From NCBI GenBank assembly GCA_014706295.1, contig JACSVZ010000004.1:88419047-88483046 (forward strand): a DNA stretch of 64,000 nucleotides. The letters run 5' to 3'. Source of the stretch: Lycocorax pyrrhopterus obiensis. Its lineage: Eukaryota > Chordata > Aves > Passeriformes > Paradisaeidae. The translations under genes and the position numbers were made by a program. Position 1 is the first letter of the stretch; each line of letters starts with the position of its first letter. This document shows, piece by piece, positions 53,401 through 64,000 of the stretch. The notes under the pieces were generated by a model. That model saw only the letters and a program-made list of their open reading frames with translations, was not told the DNA's origin and searched no databases.

Positions 53401-53695
53401 AGGGTGCAATTCCAGTAGTCTGTCTCTCTCTCCCCCACTCTCCATGATACTCTTTAACCTCCCAGAGCCTAAGGGCTTCTTTTATGTGTGTGGGGGGCTT
53501 GGCCACCATTGTCCCTGGCCCTGCCCAGGTACCGTCAGCTGCTGTTGTGTGAGCTGCAGGCTCCTGGCAGCTCCCTCAGCTCTCCTGAGGTTCTTCCAGT
53601 TTGGGAAGCCCCCCAGTGCACCCTGCTAGAGCACTCTGCTGTTGATCATCCTGGCACAAGGGCCACTCTCCTCAGCAACTGATCATCCCTGCCAG
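53401..53695. other. GC-rich segment abutting the CR1 5' end, origin unknown
   Basis: The block is GC-rich and keeps a 99-codon plus frame open (53,330-53,629, partly over the CR1). It begins where the recognisable CR1 stops. It could be a diverged upstream part of the same CR1, a second repeat into which the CR1 inserted, or transduced flanking DNA. I cannot match it to anything. Confidence 0.5.
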
Positions 53696-56600
53696 AATTA
53701 GTTTGGTGTTGCAAAATTTCAATTATGTAAGTCTTAGCCTTGTTCTTGGTATCATTCACTCATCTGGGAGATGAGAGACATTTTTGTAACACTGTCCTGT
53801 CTTTCTTCTCCTGCAGAAGTTCAGACAAATCTTTCCTAGAAATAGTTTCTGATATCATCAAAATTTAAAAAAATAAAAAAGAAAAAAAATCAACTCAACA
53901 TCCATATGTGTAATTAATAACTTAAAATGTATGTAAATAATAGCCACTGTTCCAGAGCTTATTACTTACACAGCGCTAATTAACACTAAACTCAGGCTGA
54001 TCAATATGACCCTGATTTTTCTCAGCAGTACTAGGCTGGTAGAGAAACCAATGACACTGGCTGATAGTTTTACTTACGAGACTGTCTCTGATTCCTAATG
54101 TGCAAGCTGTGAGCAACTTCTGACCAAAACTTATTTTATAAAATTGCCTTACCTCAAAGCTATTAGCGATATTCCCTACCATAAAGTGCAAGAGGATCTT
54201 GTGAAATGTCTTGTTTCTTCAGTGCTCGTTGGAGTGTGTTGATGTGGGGTCACTCACAGATGTTAGAGCCCTGACTCTACCCAGCATTTTCAGGGATGCT
54301 TCTCCCAAAACCTACTTTTAGGCTCCTGGTTCCCAAAGTCTTTACAGAATAAGAATACTTCATCGGTACTTGCCACTTAATCTGTAAGAAATTAAGTTGT
54401 TTACACCCTTCCTTGCTGCTTCTCAGGTTTGTAGCAAGTCAGCCTCTCTTTCCTGAGCCCTACTTGCTTAAAACTAGATAAAGTTAACAGAAAAAGAAAT
54501 GGCAAAGGTCAGGTTACAAATCTATAAACTTCATGATCTGCTAAGCTGTAACTACACCTAGACAACTGGAGAAAGGTCTTACATGTGGCAGGCTGCTCTC
54601 CTCATCTGCTAATTCCCACAGGCCATGGGAAATTCTGCCTGTCATCTCCCAAGAGGAAACCTTTGTAATAAGAAATCTGTAAAGGATCTTGCAGGAAAAT
54701 ATGCACCAATGGGGCTTGCTTTTCAGACAACTCTTTTCAAAAAATGAAATCACATCACATAAGACATGCCTCTGCAGCTCTGTCAGGCAAAACCATACTT
54801 CTGACGCTACTGAGAACTACTGTCTGTCTTCTTGTTGCCAGTAATATTTTAAAATGTGATGGAGAAGCTATCACAGTCACTGTTTTGCAGATACGAATAG
54901 ATGAGAGGGAGCTTGCTCCTCTATTATTCTTCTTATCTGATCCAAGAATTGTGTTGGCATATTTGAAAGGATAGAAAAGATTTCTCTGAACAGAAGCTAA
55001 TTAATTTTTCCAACAGACAAACAATTTTTTCTGTTGTTCTCTATGTATTTTGGGGTTTAATTTTTTTAAAATCTTTTTTTTTTATTATTTGTTTGCAAAG
55101 TTCCTTTTTGTTTGTTTGCTTTTAAAGTTTTCAGCTTTAAGAGTTTCCCAACTTTCTCTCTAGAGGAAAGACAGGCATTATAATTTTTTTATTCCTGTGA
55201 GTTTGCACAAAACAGGTCTGCTCTAGGAATAATCAGGGTCTGTGTTCAGCTCAGCTGACCACATAAAGGCTACATCGGTTTTATAGGCAGAAAAATGCTA
55301 GTCTAATTAATCCTGTAAAAACAAATGTGTAAACTGCACAATGAGCCACCAGGGGATTATGCAGCAAAAGGTGAACACCACAGGAACTTTACTAGCACAA
55401 AGTTAGTTGCCAAAGGGCTCTATGCTCTGCTAGATTTGACAGCGGCTGAGCAGGATCTTGTGAATGTGACTGAGTGTCAGAATAAGGCACCTAAAGAAGA
55501 CCCTGGGTCCCACTGTAAACTGGCACCAAGGTCTTTGCTGGCTGTTTGATTACAGGTTTTGAGCTTCCTGGTAAAGTTTCCATTATTGGGTCCTCTTCCT
55601 TTCAGATCTGAAAGAGCCAAAACCAAATGCTAACAGAGCTTACACCACGGAAGTTTTGACGAGAAGAAGGAAGGTAGGGCTCCTTCTAGAACCATATGTG
55701 GTGATCGGCCTTTCTGCTGCTAATTACATGAAGGAGAAAGTCTTTTCAGTTCCTCTTTAGTATTAATATCATCTGTGTTTGCTCATTCTAGAAAAGGAGA
55801 GTGATGCTACCAGAGAAATACGCTTTTTTTCAGGAGAGGCTTTTCTGGGAATAACTAACGGATCATCTATTGTTGCATTAGGACCCCTCATCATTCTTCA
55901 GCTTGTGCTTTCAAACGAGACAGCAGTTTATTAATGAACAGTCACAATGGCACTGGGGTGAGCTCCTCCATGTCAGGAAAGCATAGCTGGTCACATACTG
56001 AGAGGAACACTCAAATGTTTTTTAACTTTCTGTAACTCAGATCTACTCAAAGAAAATCTATGTTTGAAGTTTCATACTATTTTAACAGTATAAAATATTT
56101 ATCTCTCCATTTAGTATAAGGCTTTTAGCTCTAAAAAAAAGTAAATTCAATTCATCTGATTCATTGTGTGCCTGTGCATGTGAGAGTGATATTGAGTAAA
56201 AGCCCAAATAATTTTAACTTGGAGTTTCATTTTTAATGCACTCATTTGAGAAGAAAAAAAGTGTCTTTACACCACATACTGCAGATAGTACTGGAAAAAC
56301 AGATTCTGTGGAAAAATAAAGTTTTTAAATGTTCACAAAATTTTATCATTTCCATTTTTGAAAAAAAATTCAAGACCAAACTCAACTTGCTACCTGAACA
56401 GTCATTCTTATGCTTGTCCATGATGGGCCAGGATTTTTAGCTATATTTCTGAGGCTATGGCTATACAGCTAAGTGAAATATTGCCCTGTTCAGGCACAAG
56501 GGCTTGATTGCGTTTGACAACTAATTACTAGAAAGGTGCCCAGTGCCTGGACCACTTGCTTGTCCCAACAGCAGTACTTACAAACCACTCCTCAGAGCTG

Positions 56601-59600
56601 GTTGGAGGCAGGCACCACTCCCAATGGGACAGCCCTGCGTGCAGCTGTCATGTTCAGAATCTGAGAGAGTTTAAAAGTATTGAAGAGGCTGGAAAACCCT
56701 TTTTGGCCTGGCTAGGCACCACTGCATTAGTATGTGTAGGGGCTGAGATTCCAGGTGTCCATGGTGGCAATTCCTTCCTTTCTTTTTGCCTCTTGAGAAT
56801 TTCTTTAATGTCAAACACTAAAAAGATGCTGTCATTAAACATTGAAAGAGAGAGAAGACAAACCCCAGCATGTTACTGGACAAGAAGGAAAATATACGAC
56901 ATGCAATCCTGAGCCATGTAAGAAGTGTAAAGAGATTGATTGCTGATCCAGGACTACAGTACTTATTATAGAAGGGGTTCTTTGGAGCTGTTATTTACAT
57001 ACTGCTGGGGGTAATATGTTAAAGAAAATAACAGCCCTTTTCCTGTATCTCAAAAGTCTACTGGTTTCAAGGCATGTTTTCCTCACAGATTCCCTGGTGA
57101 AATATACAGCTGCAATTACACCTTTAAGAGTACATTAATGTCTAAATCCTAAACAAAATAACACTTCTAAAGTTACCAAAAGTGGTCTCAAATGGCAGTA
57201 AGGCATCATGCTTAGGCAACAGAACAGAGTTTCAATTAAAAGATTCATTTCACCTAAATCTATTTGCGTATAAATTGTGGTTACATAGTCACTTTAATTT
57301 AAGACAGTGCTTTTCTGCAACTTTAAAATGAGCAGTTATGGCTCCCAGAAATGCTTGTACTGGTGCTAAGTTTTTGCAATCACTGTGGAAGCCAAATCAG
57401 GGAATACAACTGCATGAAACCCAACTTAAAAAAGAAAAAAAAAATCCATATCCAGTTTTCTAACCAATCATTAACCAGCTGTCACTCCTATAGCATCAAA
57501 AAAAATGGAAATGAGGAGACACAGTGGAGCAAGGTGGGTCCACACTTTTGACAACAACCTAAATTTATGTTCATTTAAAATGACTGCATAATCAAGTCTT
57601 TTCATAAAGCAGTCATCAAGATTCCCTCTGCAATCAAGGGTAAATAGAAGGCAGTTCCAGAGGGTGATTCACCCCCTTTATTTGAGGAGAGAATGAATCA
57701 CCCTCTGGAGTTGCCTTTCTCCACTGATTATGGATGGTCAAAACCTGATTCAGACTTCTTACTGTTTGATAACTAGAGTGAGTGTATCCTATCATTGGTA
57801 GCCATGAAAATGGATGGCAGGGTATATTTAAAGAATGGATTAAAAAAAAAGACTTATGAGTATCTTATTTACTGTTTGTTACCAATATTTGCAGAAGTAA
57901 ATGTTTGAATTGCAAAGAGAATTTTTTTGTATGATACTGATTTATTTGGAACTGAATTGAAAAAAAATAAGTGTAAAATGTTTCTCCCAAAGGCGTGGTG
58001 TGTTTTAGCTTATTGTGTAAATTATATACTGAAAACATTAAAATTTTGCTAAATTTTATACCTAAGGATTGAGAATGCATCAGAAAAGAAAGACTAATAT
58101 GTTTTATAGCAAATGAGAAAAGAGTCTCTAAACCAGAAAAATTAGTTAAATTTCAGACTAAATAGGATTGAGGTTATATGGCTTACATAATTTACCCAGG
58201 ATTTAATGTATTGTTATGTCAGAAAATGCTAATTACTACTATCAATCACAAGGTCAGTCACAGACCTCATTAAAAATGACAAACATGGGATTCACAATTC
58301 ATTTAAGCAAGGTGGAGAAGAAATTAAAAATGTTTTGTTCGGGAGCAGATGAGGCAGTGCAGCCTAAGACCTCCTTCGACTTTTAACATGCTGGGCTGTA
58401 CAGGCAAGGATGGTGGTAAACACAATTCTGCTTGTGTATCTTTTGCTTGGAGGGCAGGACAGCTGTCAGCTTATTGCATTGGACCTGGTCTCCACTGGGA
58501 CTCAAAGCTGCATCTGTACCTGTAAATAAAACTGGTCAGTCACTGTGTTTTGACACACGGGATATCTGTTCAGTAAGCTCTCCAATCAGTTTCCAAACTA
58601 CCAGCTAGGAATGGTGCTTGTTCCCTACCATTCTGCAGCTAGGCCCAAAGTGTAATCTGCCTAAAATGCAATTTGGACTAAGCCAAATTGCCAGAACTAT
58701 GCCAGAGTCTGTGCTAACTCTGCAACGTTACACAGAACAGCTCATGCCCATACCCTGAGCCCTCAGAATACCACTAAGTCAGCAACTCACTTACTAATAC
58801 GAGCTTAGGAATCACACACCTTCAAGTATGAACATCTTCTGTTGACTGCCCCATCTATGTTCACTGTGCCTCTTGATCATATCTTTCCTGGATTGGCATC
58901 CCCATAAGCTGCAGCATGGAAACCGGTTACTCTTTTCTGCATAACTCCACTTAGTTTGTAGTTGGTCACCACAGGCCATTGTTCATGCTTCGTACATAAG
59001 ACTTCCACATGTGTGAGTATCAGATCTGTCAGAGACAGAAAAGCAATCAGAAAACCAAGAGACAATTAGAAGAGGGCAAAAGCAACCTTGTGATATTCAG
59101 GGACAGTGAACACTCAGGAGCATGGGCTAAGATGGAAGGAAGAGGTGACTGTGCTGTGGGCAAAGGAATACATTGTACTTTGCCCCAAAGTTTGAAGAGA
59201 AAGAACAATAATGTGCATTCCAGAATGGAAATGACCCCCACAAAATGTGTGACTCTGGTCACCCTTTTTCCCTGCTAATGGGCACAAACCAGGAAGGGCC
59301 CAAGTATTTCCTAGTTGCTGGTGTAATTCCATGTAGAGAAGTATTTGACAGCAGTTTTGACCAACAGCTAGTCACAGACCTCTGAACTATATTTATATAT
59401 GGTTTCTTTTTTTTTTTTTTTTTGAGATGAGATACATTAGGGCCTTGCTTGTTAGTATGGCATAAACTCCCCACAATTTGAAACTGGAGCTTAGTTGAGA
59501 CCATAAAAACTGTAAATGTTCATTGAGAGACGGCTCAAAAGACCAAAACTATTCACAAATAGGTGTAATCTTTGTGAAATTGCATGATTTGTCCATGAAA

Positions 59601-61800
59601 TACAAACAGGGACATAAAGTGGCTTGAAATACAGTTTTTCCTCTTCTAGAAACAAGTGTGTTATAGTACACTATTTTTCCATATTCAAAAAAAATTTGAA
59701 GAGTATTGAAAGATAAAACTGATTCAGGTACCTACACCGTTTTGCAGTTTCATAGAAAGTTGCAAACTATGATAATTATAAAAAAAGATGTAAAAGACAA
59801 AACAGCTCACTTAGTAATTTTCACAGAGGTCTACTGCACCCTATACGTCACCATCAGTAAAATAAGTTTTTAATAATTGTGGGTATGTACTTTCCCAGTA
59901 TAGTCTCTTCTCCACCTAGATTTAAAAAGTACATTAATCTTCTTAATATGTGACTTTTATTCAAATAATTGAAATCTTTCTTATTGAGCAGGTAGTGGTA
60001 ACTAATAGTCAACACTTCCACTTTTCTTGCAGACAAACCCAAGAAAGACAAAATAGTGACATTTTTCTTAATTACTGGTATACTTGGGGTAGGCTTTAAT
60101 GCTAAATGACATTTATGGATTAATGCTGTGTAATCTGAATATCCTGATGGAAATTGCTTTCAGCCTGTCTGTTTTTCTGAAGTCAAGTTTAGGGAAGTGA
60201 TATTGCCCAGGGACTACCTTGGGCTTTTGAAACACGCTCCACAAGCTCTAAAATGCAGTTTCTAAAGGGACCGTAGGTTTCCGTTTACTTGCATTACTCA
60301 AAATTTTATCTAGTATATGATGTTAACTAGGATAAACCCAGATAAGATATTTCAAAGAACACTCCACACTTATCATTTTAAGCAGGCTCAACAATCCAGC
60401 TGCATACTATGATCCATTATGGCAGTACAAGTCACACAATTATCCTCCAGACAGCGTCATGCAGGTTACATCATGCAGCCCAGTACACAGCACAGAGAAA
60501 AGTCCCAAGCCTCTGGTCCAGCTAAAAGAAACTCTGCAGTCATTAAAGCAGAGGTTTAAAAAAGTTCCTTGAATGCATACTTTTAAAGATGCATTGAGCA
60601 GAAGGTGAACTTCCTTTTCAGAATGCACCTCGTATGGCATGCCATTGTACTAATCTTTGCATTACCTTCCAGGACCAGCTGTGACAAGTCTCAAAACGTA
60701 TCTGTATCATGAAAGATGTAATTTTATTTCCATTAAGTAGAATTAATCCATCTGCTCTTTCCTGCTGAGATTTATAGAAGGTAGTATATGGGAAAAGCTC
60801 CAACTACTTTAGACGTGCAGAGTGGAATAGAATGGATTTTGCTGTTACACAAAGACTGCAAAACAGAAAGTATCCTGAAATATATTATAGCGTAAAAGAG
60901 ATGGACTCGTTCTTAGAATGCAAAATCTATTATGGATGTCCTATACTCAGTATCTTGGATGTCTACCCTACTTAACATTTTTTGCAGAACTTGGCTTGGA
61001 CAGGGATTTACATTTCAAGCAATATGGAGTCTTAAGAGCAAAAAAAGTAGTTTTAAGAGCTGTGTTTCCATCTCACTTCTTTACAACAGTAGCACTGTAG
61101 ATGAGGACCAGAAACACGGTATGAAAAGCTGCTACAGTGGTTACACAGTAAATGGGAAACTTTTGACCTTGAAATTTGCTTTCTAAAAAGAAAAAAATAA
61201 AAAAGAAAGAAAAACAACTTAGCCAGAAAAATGTATTTCTATTCTGAACGTTTTTCAAACTGCAACAGTTTGTATTCTGTGTTTCTCCCAGATGAATGTT
61301 GGAACTAATTGCATCATAAATCCCTTACAGATTATTCCACATGATCTTAGAGTGTGGTTCAAATGAAATTATTGTTGACACAAATATTTTTTCTCTGCTA
61401 CTCTGTTTGCAACACCTGTATCTATATACTGTCTTTTAAGTGTACTTGATGGCTGTCAATCATCTGCAGGCCAATTTCAAAAATATTAGTAAATTGATAT
61501 GTATTCTGTATTCTACAAAGTTCTGACTTCCTGGATAACTTTACTTAACGGTGTCTAAATGTGTCTTTGTATGGATCATGTTAGTATGCTCAGAATCCTT
61601 CTTTTGTCCCTTCATTTTTATTTTCATATGACTTACTTCATTTGACCTCAGCTTATAGGACACCTTTGTCTGTTGATTTCTCTTTATCTTTCATGCCTAA
61701 TTTTCCTGTCCTTGTGGGGAGCTGCTAGGCTGGCTTTATACTTTGAAGGACAATTTTTTTGCACAGTTTTCATCACCTGCTAATTTAATTTGATTTTCAA
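53696..61800. other. Unique AT-rich non-coding DNA with one strong stem-loop
   Basis: I recognise no exon or interspersed repeat in 8.1 kb. A 17-base T run lies at 59,407-59,423. The notable item is the stem-loop at 57,648-57,717, listed separately. Confidence 0.55.
57648..57717 (+). ncRNA. Candidate pre-miRNA-like stem-loop (24-bp stem, 22-nt loop)
   Basis: The arms 57,648-57,671 (AAGGCAGTTCCAGAGGGTGA plus TTCA) and 57,694-57,717 (TGAATCACCCTCTGGAGTTG plus CCTT) pair along all 24 positions when transcribed from the plus strand, counting two adjacent G-U pairs. The loop is 22 nt. On the minus strand the same two positions become A-C mismatches, so the plus-strand RNA folds better. Size and shape fit a microRNA precursor core, but I recognise no known miRNA and no promoter. 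The alternative is a decayed palindromic DNA-transposon remnant (MITE). The structure itself is certain from the sequence; the RNA call is inference. Confidence 0.35.
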
Positions 61801-61970
61801 TGTTTTATTGGGTTTATATGGTAAGGTTTAGGTAGTAGAGGGGCTGGCATGCTTGCTTCTGTAAGAAGATGCCACCATGTCCGAGAAAGGTTGTTTCAGG
61901 CAGCTCTAGGACAGACCTGCTGCTGGTCAAACCCAAGTCATCAGTGACAATAGTAGCACCTTTGTGATAG

Positions 61971-61980
61971 TTTATTTAAG
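61971..61980 (+). promoter_or_regulatory. TATA-like element of the LTR
   Basis: TTTATTTAAG lies about 170 bp inside the LTR, where a U3 promoter would be expected. The reverse-strand copy keeps TTATTTAAAC near 15,405, so the stretch is shared within the family. Activity is not shown. Confidence 0.4.
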
Positions 61981-62239
61981 AAGGAGGAAAAAAAAGTTGC
62001 AAAAAAGAAAGCTGGAAAAGATGAGGGAGAACAGATGACAGAAACAACTGACATCAAGGTCATGGAAGAAGGAAAGAGAGGAGGTGCTTCAGGCACCAGA
62101 GCAGTCTCCCCTGCAGCCCATGGTGAAGACCACAGTGAGGCAGCTGTCCCCCTGCAGCCCATGGAGGTCCATAGTGGATCAGATATCCATCTGCAGCCCG
62201 TGGAGGACCCCATGCTGCAGCAGGTGCGTGCCTGAAGGA

Positions 62240-62430
62240 GGCTGTGACCCCATGGGAAGCCCATACTGGAGCAGACTTCTGGCAGGACATATGGCCCCAT
62301 GGAGAGAGAAGCCCGTGCTGGAGAAGCTTTGATGGCAGGACTTGTGACCCCATGGGTGACCCATGCTGGAGCAGTCTGTTCCTGAAGGACTGTAGCCCAC
62401 AGAAGGGAACCATGCTGGAGCAGAGGAAGA
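62240..62430 (+). repeat. Imperfect tandem units inside the LTR
   Basis: Successive units contain CCCATGGGAAGCCCATACTG, CCCATGGAGAGAGAAGCCCG, CCCATGGGTGACCCATGCTG and finally GGGAACCATGCTGGAGCAG. Spacing is roughly 45-70 bp. The same array appears reversed at about 14,960-15,200. Confidence 0.75.
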
Positions 62431-62799
62431 ATGTGAGGAAGAAGTAGTGGCAAAGAGAACATGTGATGAACTGATTGCAATCATCTTTCTCATAGAACTC
62501 GGGTGCAGGAGGTAGAGAAATTGGGAGTGAAGTTGAGCCTGGAAAGAAGGGAGAAATGAGAGGAAGATGATTTTTAGATTTATTCGTATTTCTCATTAAC
62601 CTGCTCTGCTCATTTGCTAATGAAATAATTTCCCTAAGCTGAGTCCTTTTTGCCTGTGATAGTAATTGCTGAGTGATCACCTGTTCTTATCTTGACCCAA
62701 AAGCTTTTAATTGTATTTTTCTCACTCCATCCTGTTGACGGGGTGAAGTTGTAGAGAAGGTTGGTAGGCACCTTGCGGCTAGGTCAATCTACCCAAACA

Positions 62800-62988
62800 G
62801 TATTTCTTCATTTCATTTAAGTAGCAATCAGAAGCCCCTCTCAGCTGAATGCCTTCCTAGATATTGTATGTTTTCTATTTTTGAGGTTCAAATTTTCATG
62901 TAGCTGGGGACTCAAAGAATGCATAATGTTTTATGAATGAAAGTAAAATATAGAGACATGATTGAGAATTATTCTGGTAATAAACAGA
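62800..62988. other. Short unique spacer between LTR and CR1 fragment
   Basis: Nothing recognised. Confidence 0.6.
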
Positions 62989-63133
62989 CTCACAGAATGG
63001 TTGAGGTTGGAAAGGCCTATCTAGTTGAATTCCCTGCTCCAGCAGGGCCACCTACAGCCAGCTGCCCAGGACCATATGCAAACAGCTTTTGAATATCTCT
63101 AAGGATATCTCCAACCTCCCTGAACAAATCCAT
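62989..63133 (-). mobile_element. CR1 3'-tail fragment
   Basis: CTCACAGAATGGTTGAGGTT and GGAAAGGCCTATCTAGTTGA are the reversed CR1 3' tail. GCTCCAGCAGGGCCACCTAC and AGCCAGCTGCCCAGGACCAT follow as in the 3' UTR of one CR1 group. The 3' UTR wording differs from the copies at 25.5 and 51.3 kb, so a different subfamily is likely. Confidence 0.9.
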
Positions 63134-64000
63134 TTAATTTAATAGGTAAGCAATTTCTAGAACATAGATTTGGACAGAGAGGAGTGATAAACAGTAAAAT
63201 CAGGCCAACTTTATCTTCGTTATCTGCAAAGCAGAAGGTTACTGTTATATGGCAATCCCATATCTAGTCTGCTAACTCACATGAACACTTTCAACACTTT
63301 CATTGACTTCAGAGCAGAAATCACTGATACTGAAGAAGTACACAGATTTCCAAACTACCTCCCCTTTCCCAGTGTAATGACTTCTTTCCAGGGTGGTTTA
63401 TCTACAAGGAGGGCAACAATGACAACCTCTTAAATTTGTTCTTCCCCTCCTATCTTCCTAATGTCCTTTGTTAAGACAAGAGTGCGGTGGTCTAAGGGCT
63501 CCTCACTGGTTTAATGTCATTTAGCAGAACACAAAATGCAACTCTCTTGAATGACAGCACAATTCCATTACTGTAAAAGCTACTTGAGACATGTTGCTGT
63601 GGACTGGGACAGTGCTAGGGTGGGACAATACATGTTTTTAATTCTTCATTAGGAAAATCTGTTACGCATAGTATGAAATATATATCTCCTAGAATAAATG
63701 AAATGAGCTCTGTAGCCACTGTGTTTGCCTTTCATAGTGTAAAATGCACAATGTAGAATTGATGAGATCTGTATTCACTTCTTTTCAAGAAAGGCAGAGA
63801 CCTGATCTTCCTTGAAATGCAAAAGAGAAAAGGCAGGTATGTTGATTCCCTGTATTGGATGCAATAAGGAAGGATAGTTCCAGAATTAGGGAACCCAGTA
63901 TTAGACTAAGCATTAACTTGGAAATTTCAATACCAGGATTCAATTTCCTGCTAAGCATGTGACTTCAGTCTGGGTGAGCATTCGCAAGTCATTTAGTCAC
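63134..64000. other. Unique non-coding DNA, nothing recognised
   Basis: No repeat tail, RNA gene or persuasive exon was seen to the end of the window. Confidence 0.6.

Larger units (their letters stand above)
61801..62799 (+). mobile_element. Avian endogenous-retrovirus LTR, apparently full-length solo copy
   Basis: The element starts TGTTTTATTGGGTTTATATG and ends CAATCTACCCAAACA, so it has the TG...CA ends of LTRs and spans 999 bp. A TATA-like TTTATTTAAG sits at 61,971-61,980. From 62,100 to 62,430 it consists of imperfect units with CCATGG and GCTGGAGCAG; the downstream part includes TGAACTGATTGCAATCATC and TAATGAAATAATTTCCC. No retroviral gene flanks it, so it is most likely a solo LTR left by recombination. 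The 5-bp flanks (TTCAA and GTATT) do not match, so a target-site duplication is not visible. Antisense frames of 179 and 206 codons inside it come from the repeat units. I do not assign a named family. Confidence 0.85.

Noticed and set aside
62060..62680. 206-codon minus-strand open frame (and 179 codons at 61,941-62,480)
   Set aside because: It lies antisense within the LTR and is kept open by its CCATGG/GGAGCAG units; the translation is repetitive and matches no retroviral protein.
1..64000. tRNA, rRNA, snoRNA, CRISPR, bacterial or phage genes
   Set aside because: None recognised by eye; composition and repeats are those of a bird nuclear genome.

Overview
The window looks like AT-rich vertebrate nuclear DNA from a bird, probably a neoavian. 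The evidence is the repeat set. There are several 5'-truncated CR1-type LINE copies ending in the usual avian CR1 3' tail. There are three copies of a long LTR family built from CCATGG / GGAGCAG units that I recognise from bird genomes. No SINE or L1-like sequence was seen. There are no operons, no rRNA or tRNA genes that I can recognise, no CRISPR array and no prokaryotic mobile elements.

I cannot identify any host protein-coding gene with confidence. Nearly all open frames of 60-130 codons look like the chance background of AT-rich DNA or sit inside repeats. The window is best read as intergenic or intronic sequence.

Layout. 1-4.3 kb: unique AT-rich DNA with one exon-like pair near 0.7-1.1 kb. 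4.35-5.39 kb: a GC- and TG-rich island, probably a repeat remnant. 6.2-7.5 kb: an A/T block and a compound GATA/GTAT microsatellite. 14.58-15.41 kb: reverse-strand LTR lacking its 5' part, with a short fragment of the same family at 17.8 kb. 13.9-20.1 kb: a chain of short open segments with compatible splice phases. 25.5-26.1 kb: the best-preserved CR1 3' end. 29.8-48.2 kb: four plus-strand CR1 tails in otherwise unique DNA. 51.3-53.4 kb: the largest CR1 fragment, with reverse transcriptase motifs recognisable but broken. 57.65 kb: a 24-bp stem-loop. 61.80-62.80 kb: an apparently full-length solo LTR. 63.0 kb: another CR1 tail.

The repeats do not work together as a system: each is a truncated or solo relic. 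The items most worth testing are the stem-loop at 57,648-57,717, the phase-compatible segments at 13.9-20.1 kb, the GC-rich hairpin at 30.1 kb and the GC-rich island at 4.35-5.39 kb. I found no convincing undescribed biological system; these are candidates only.
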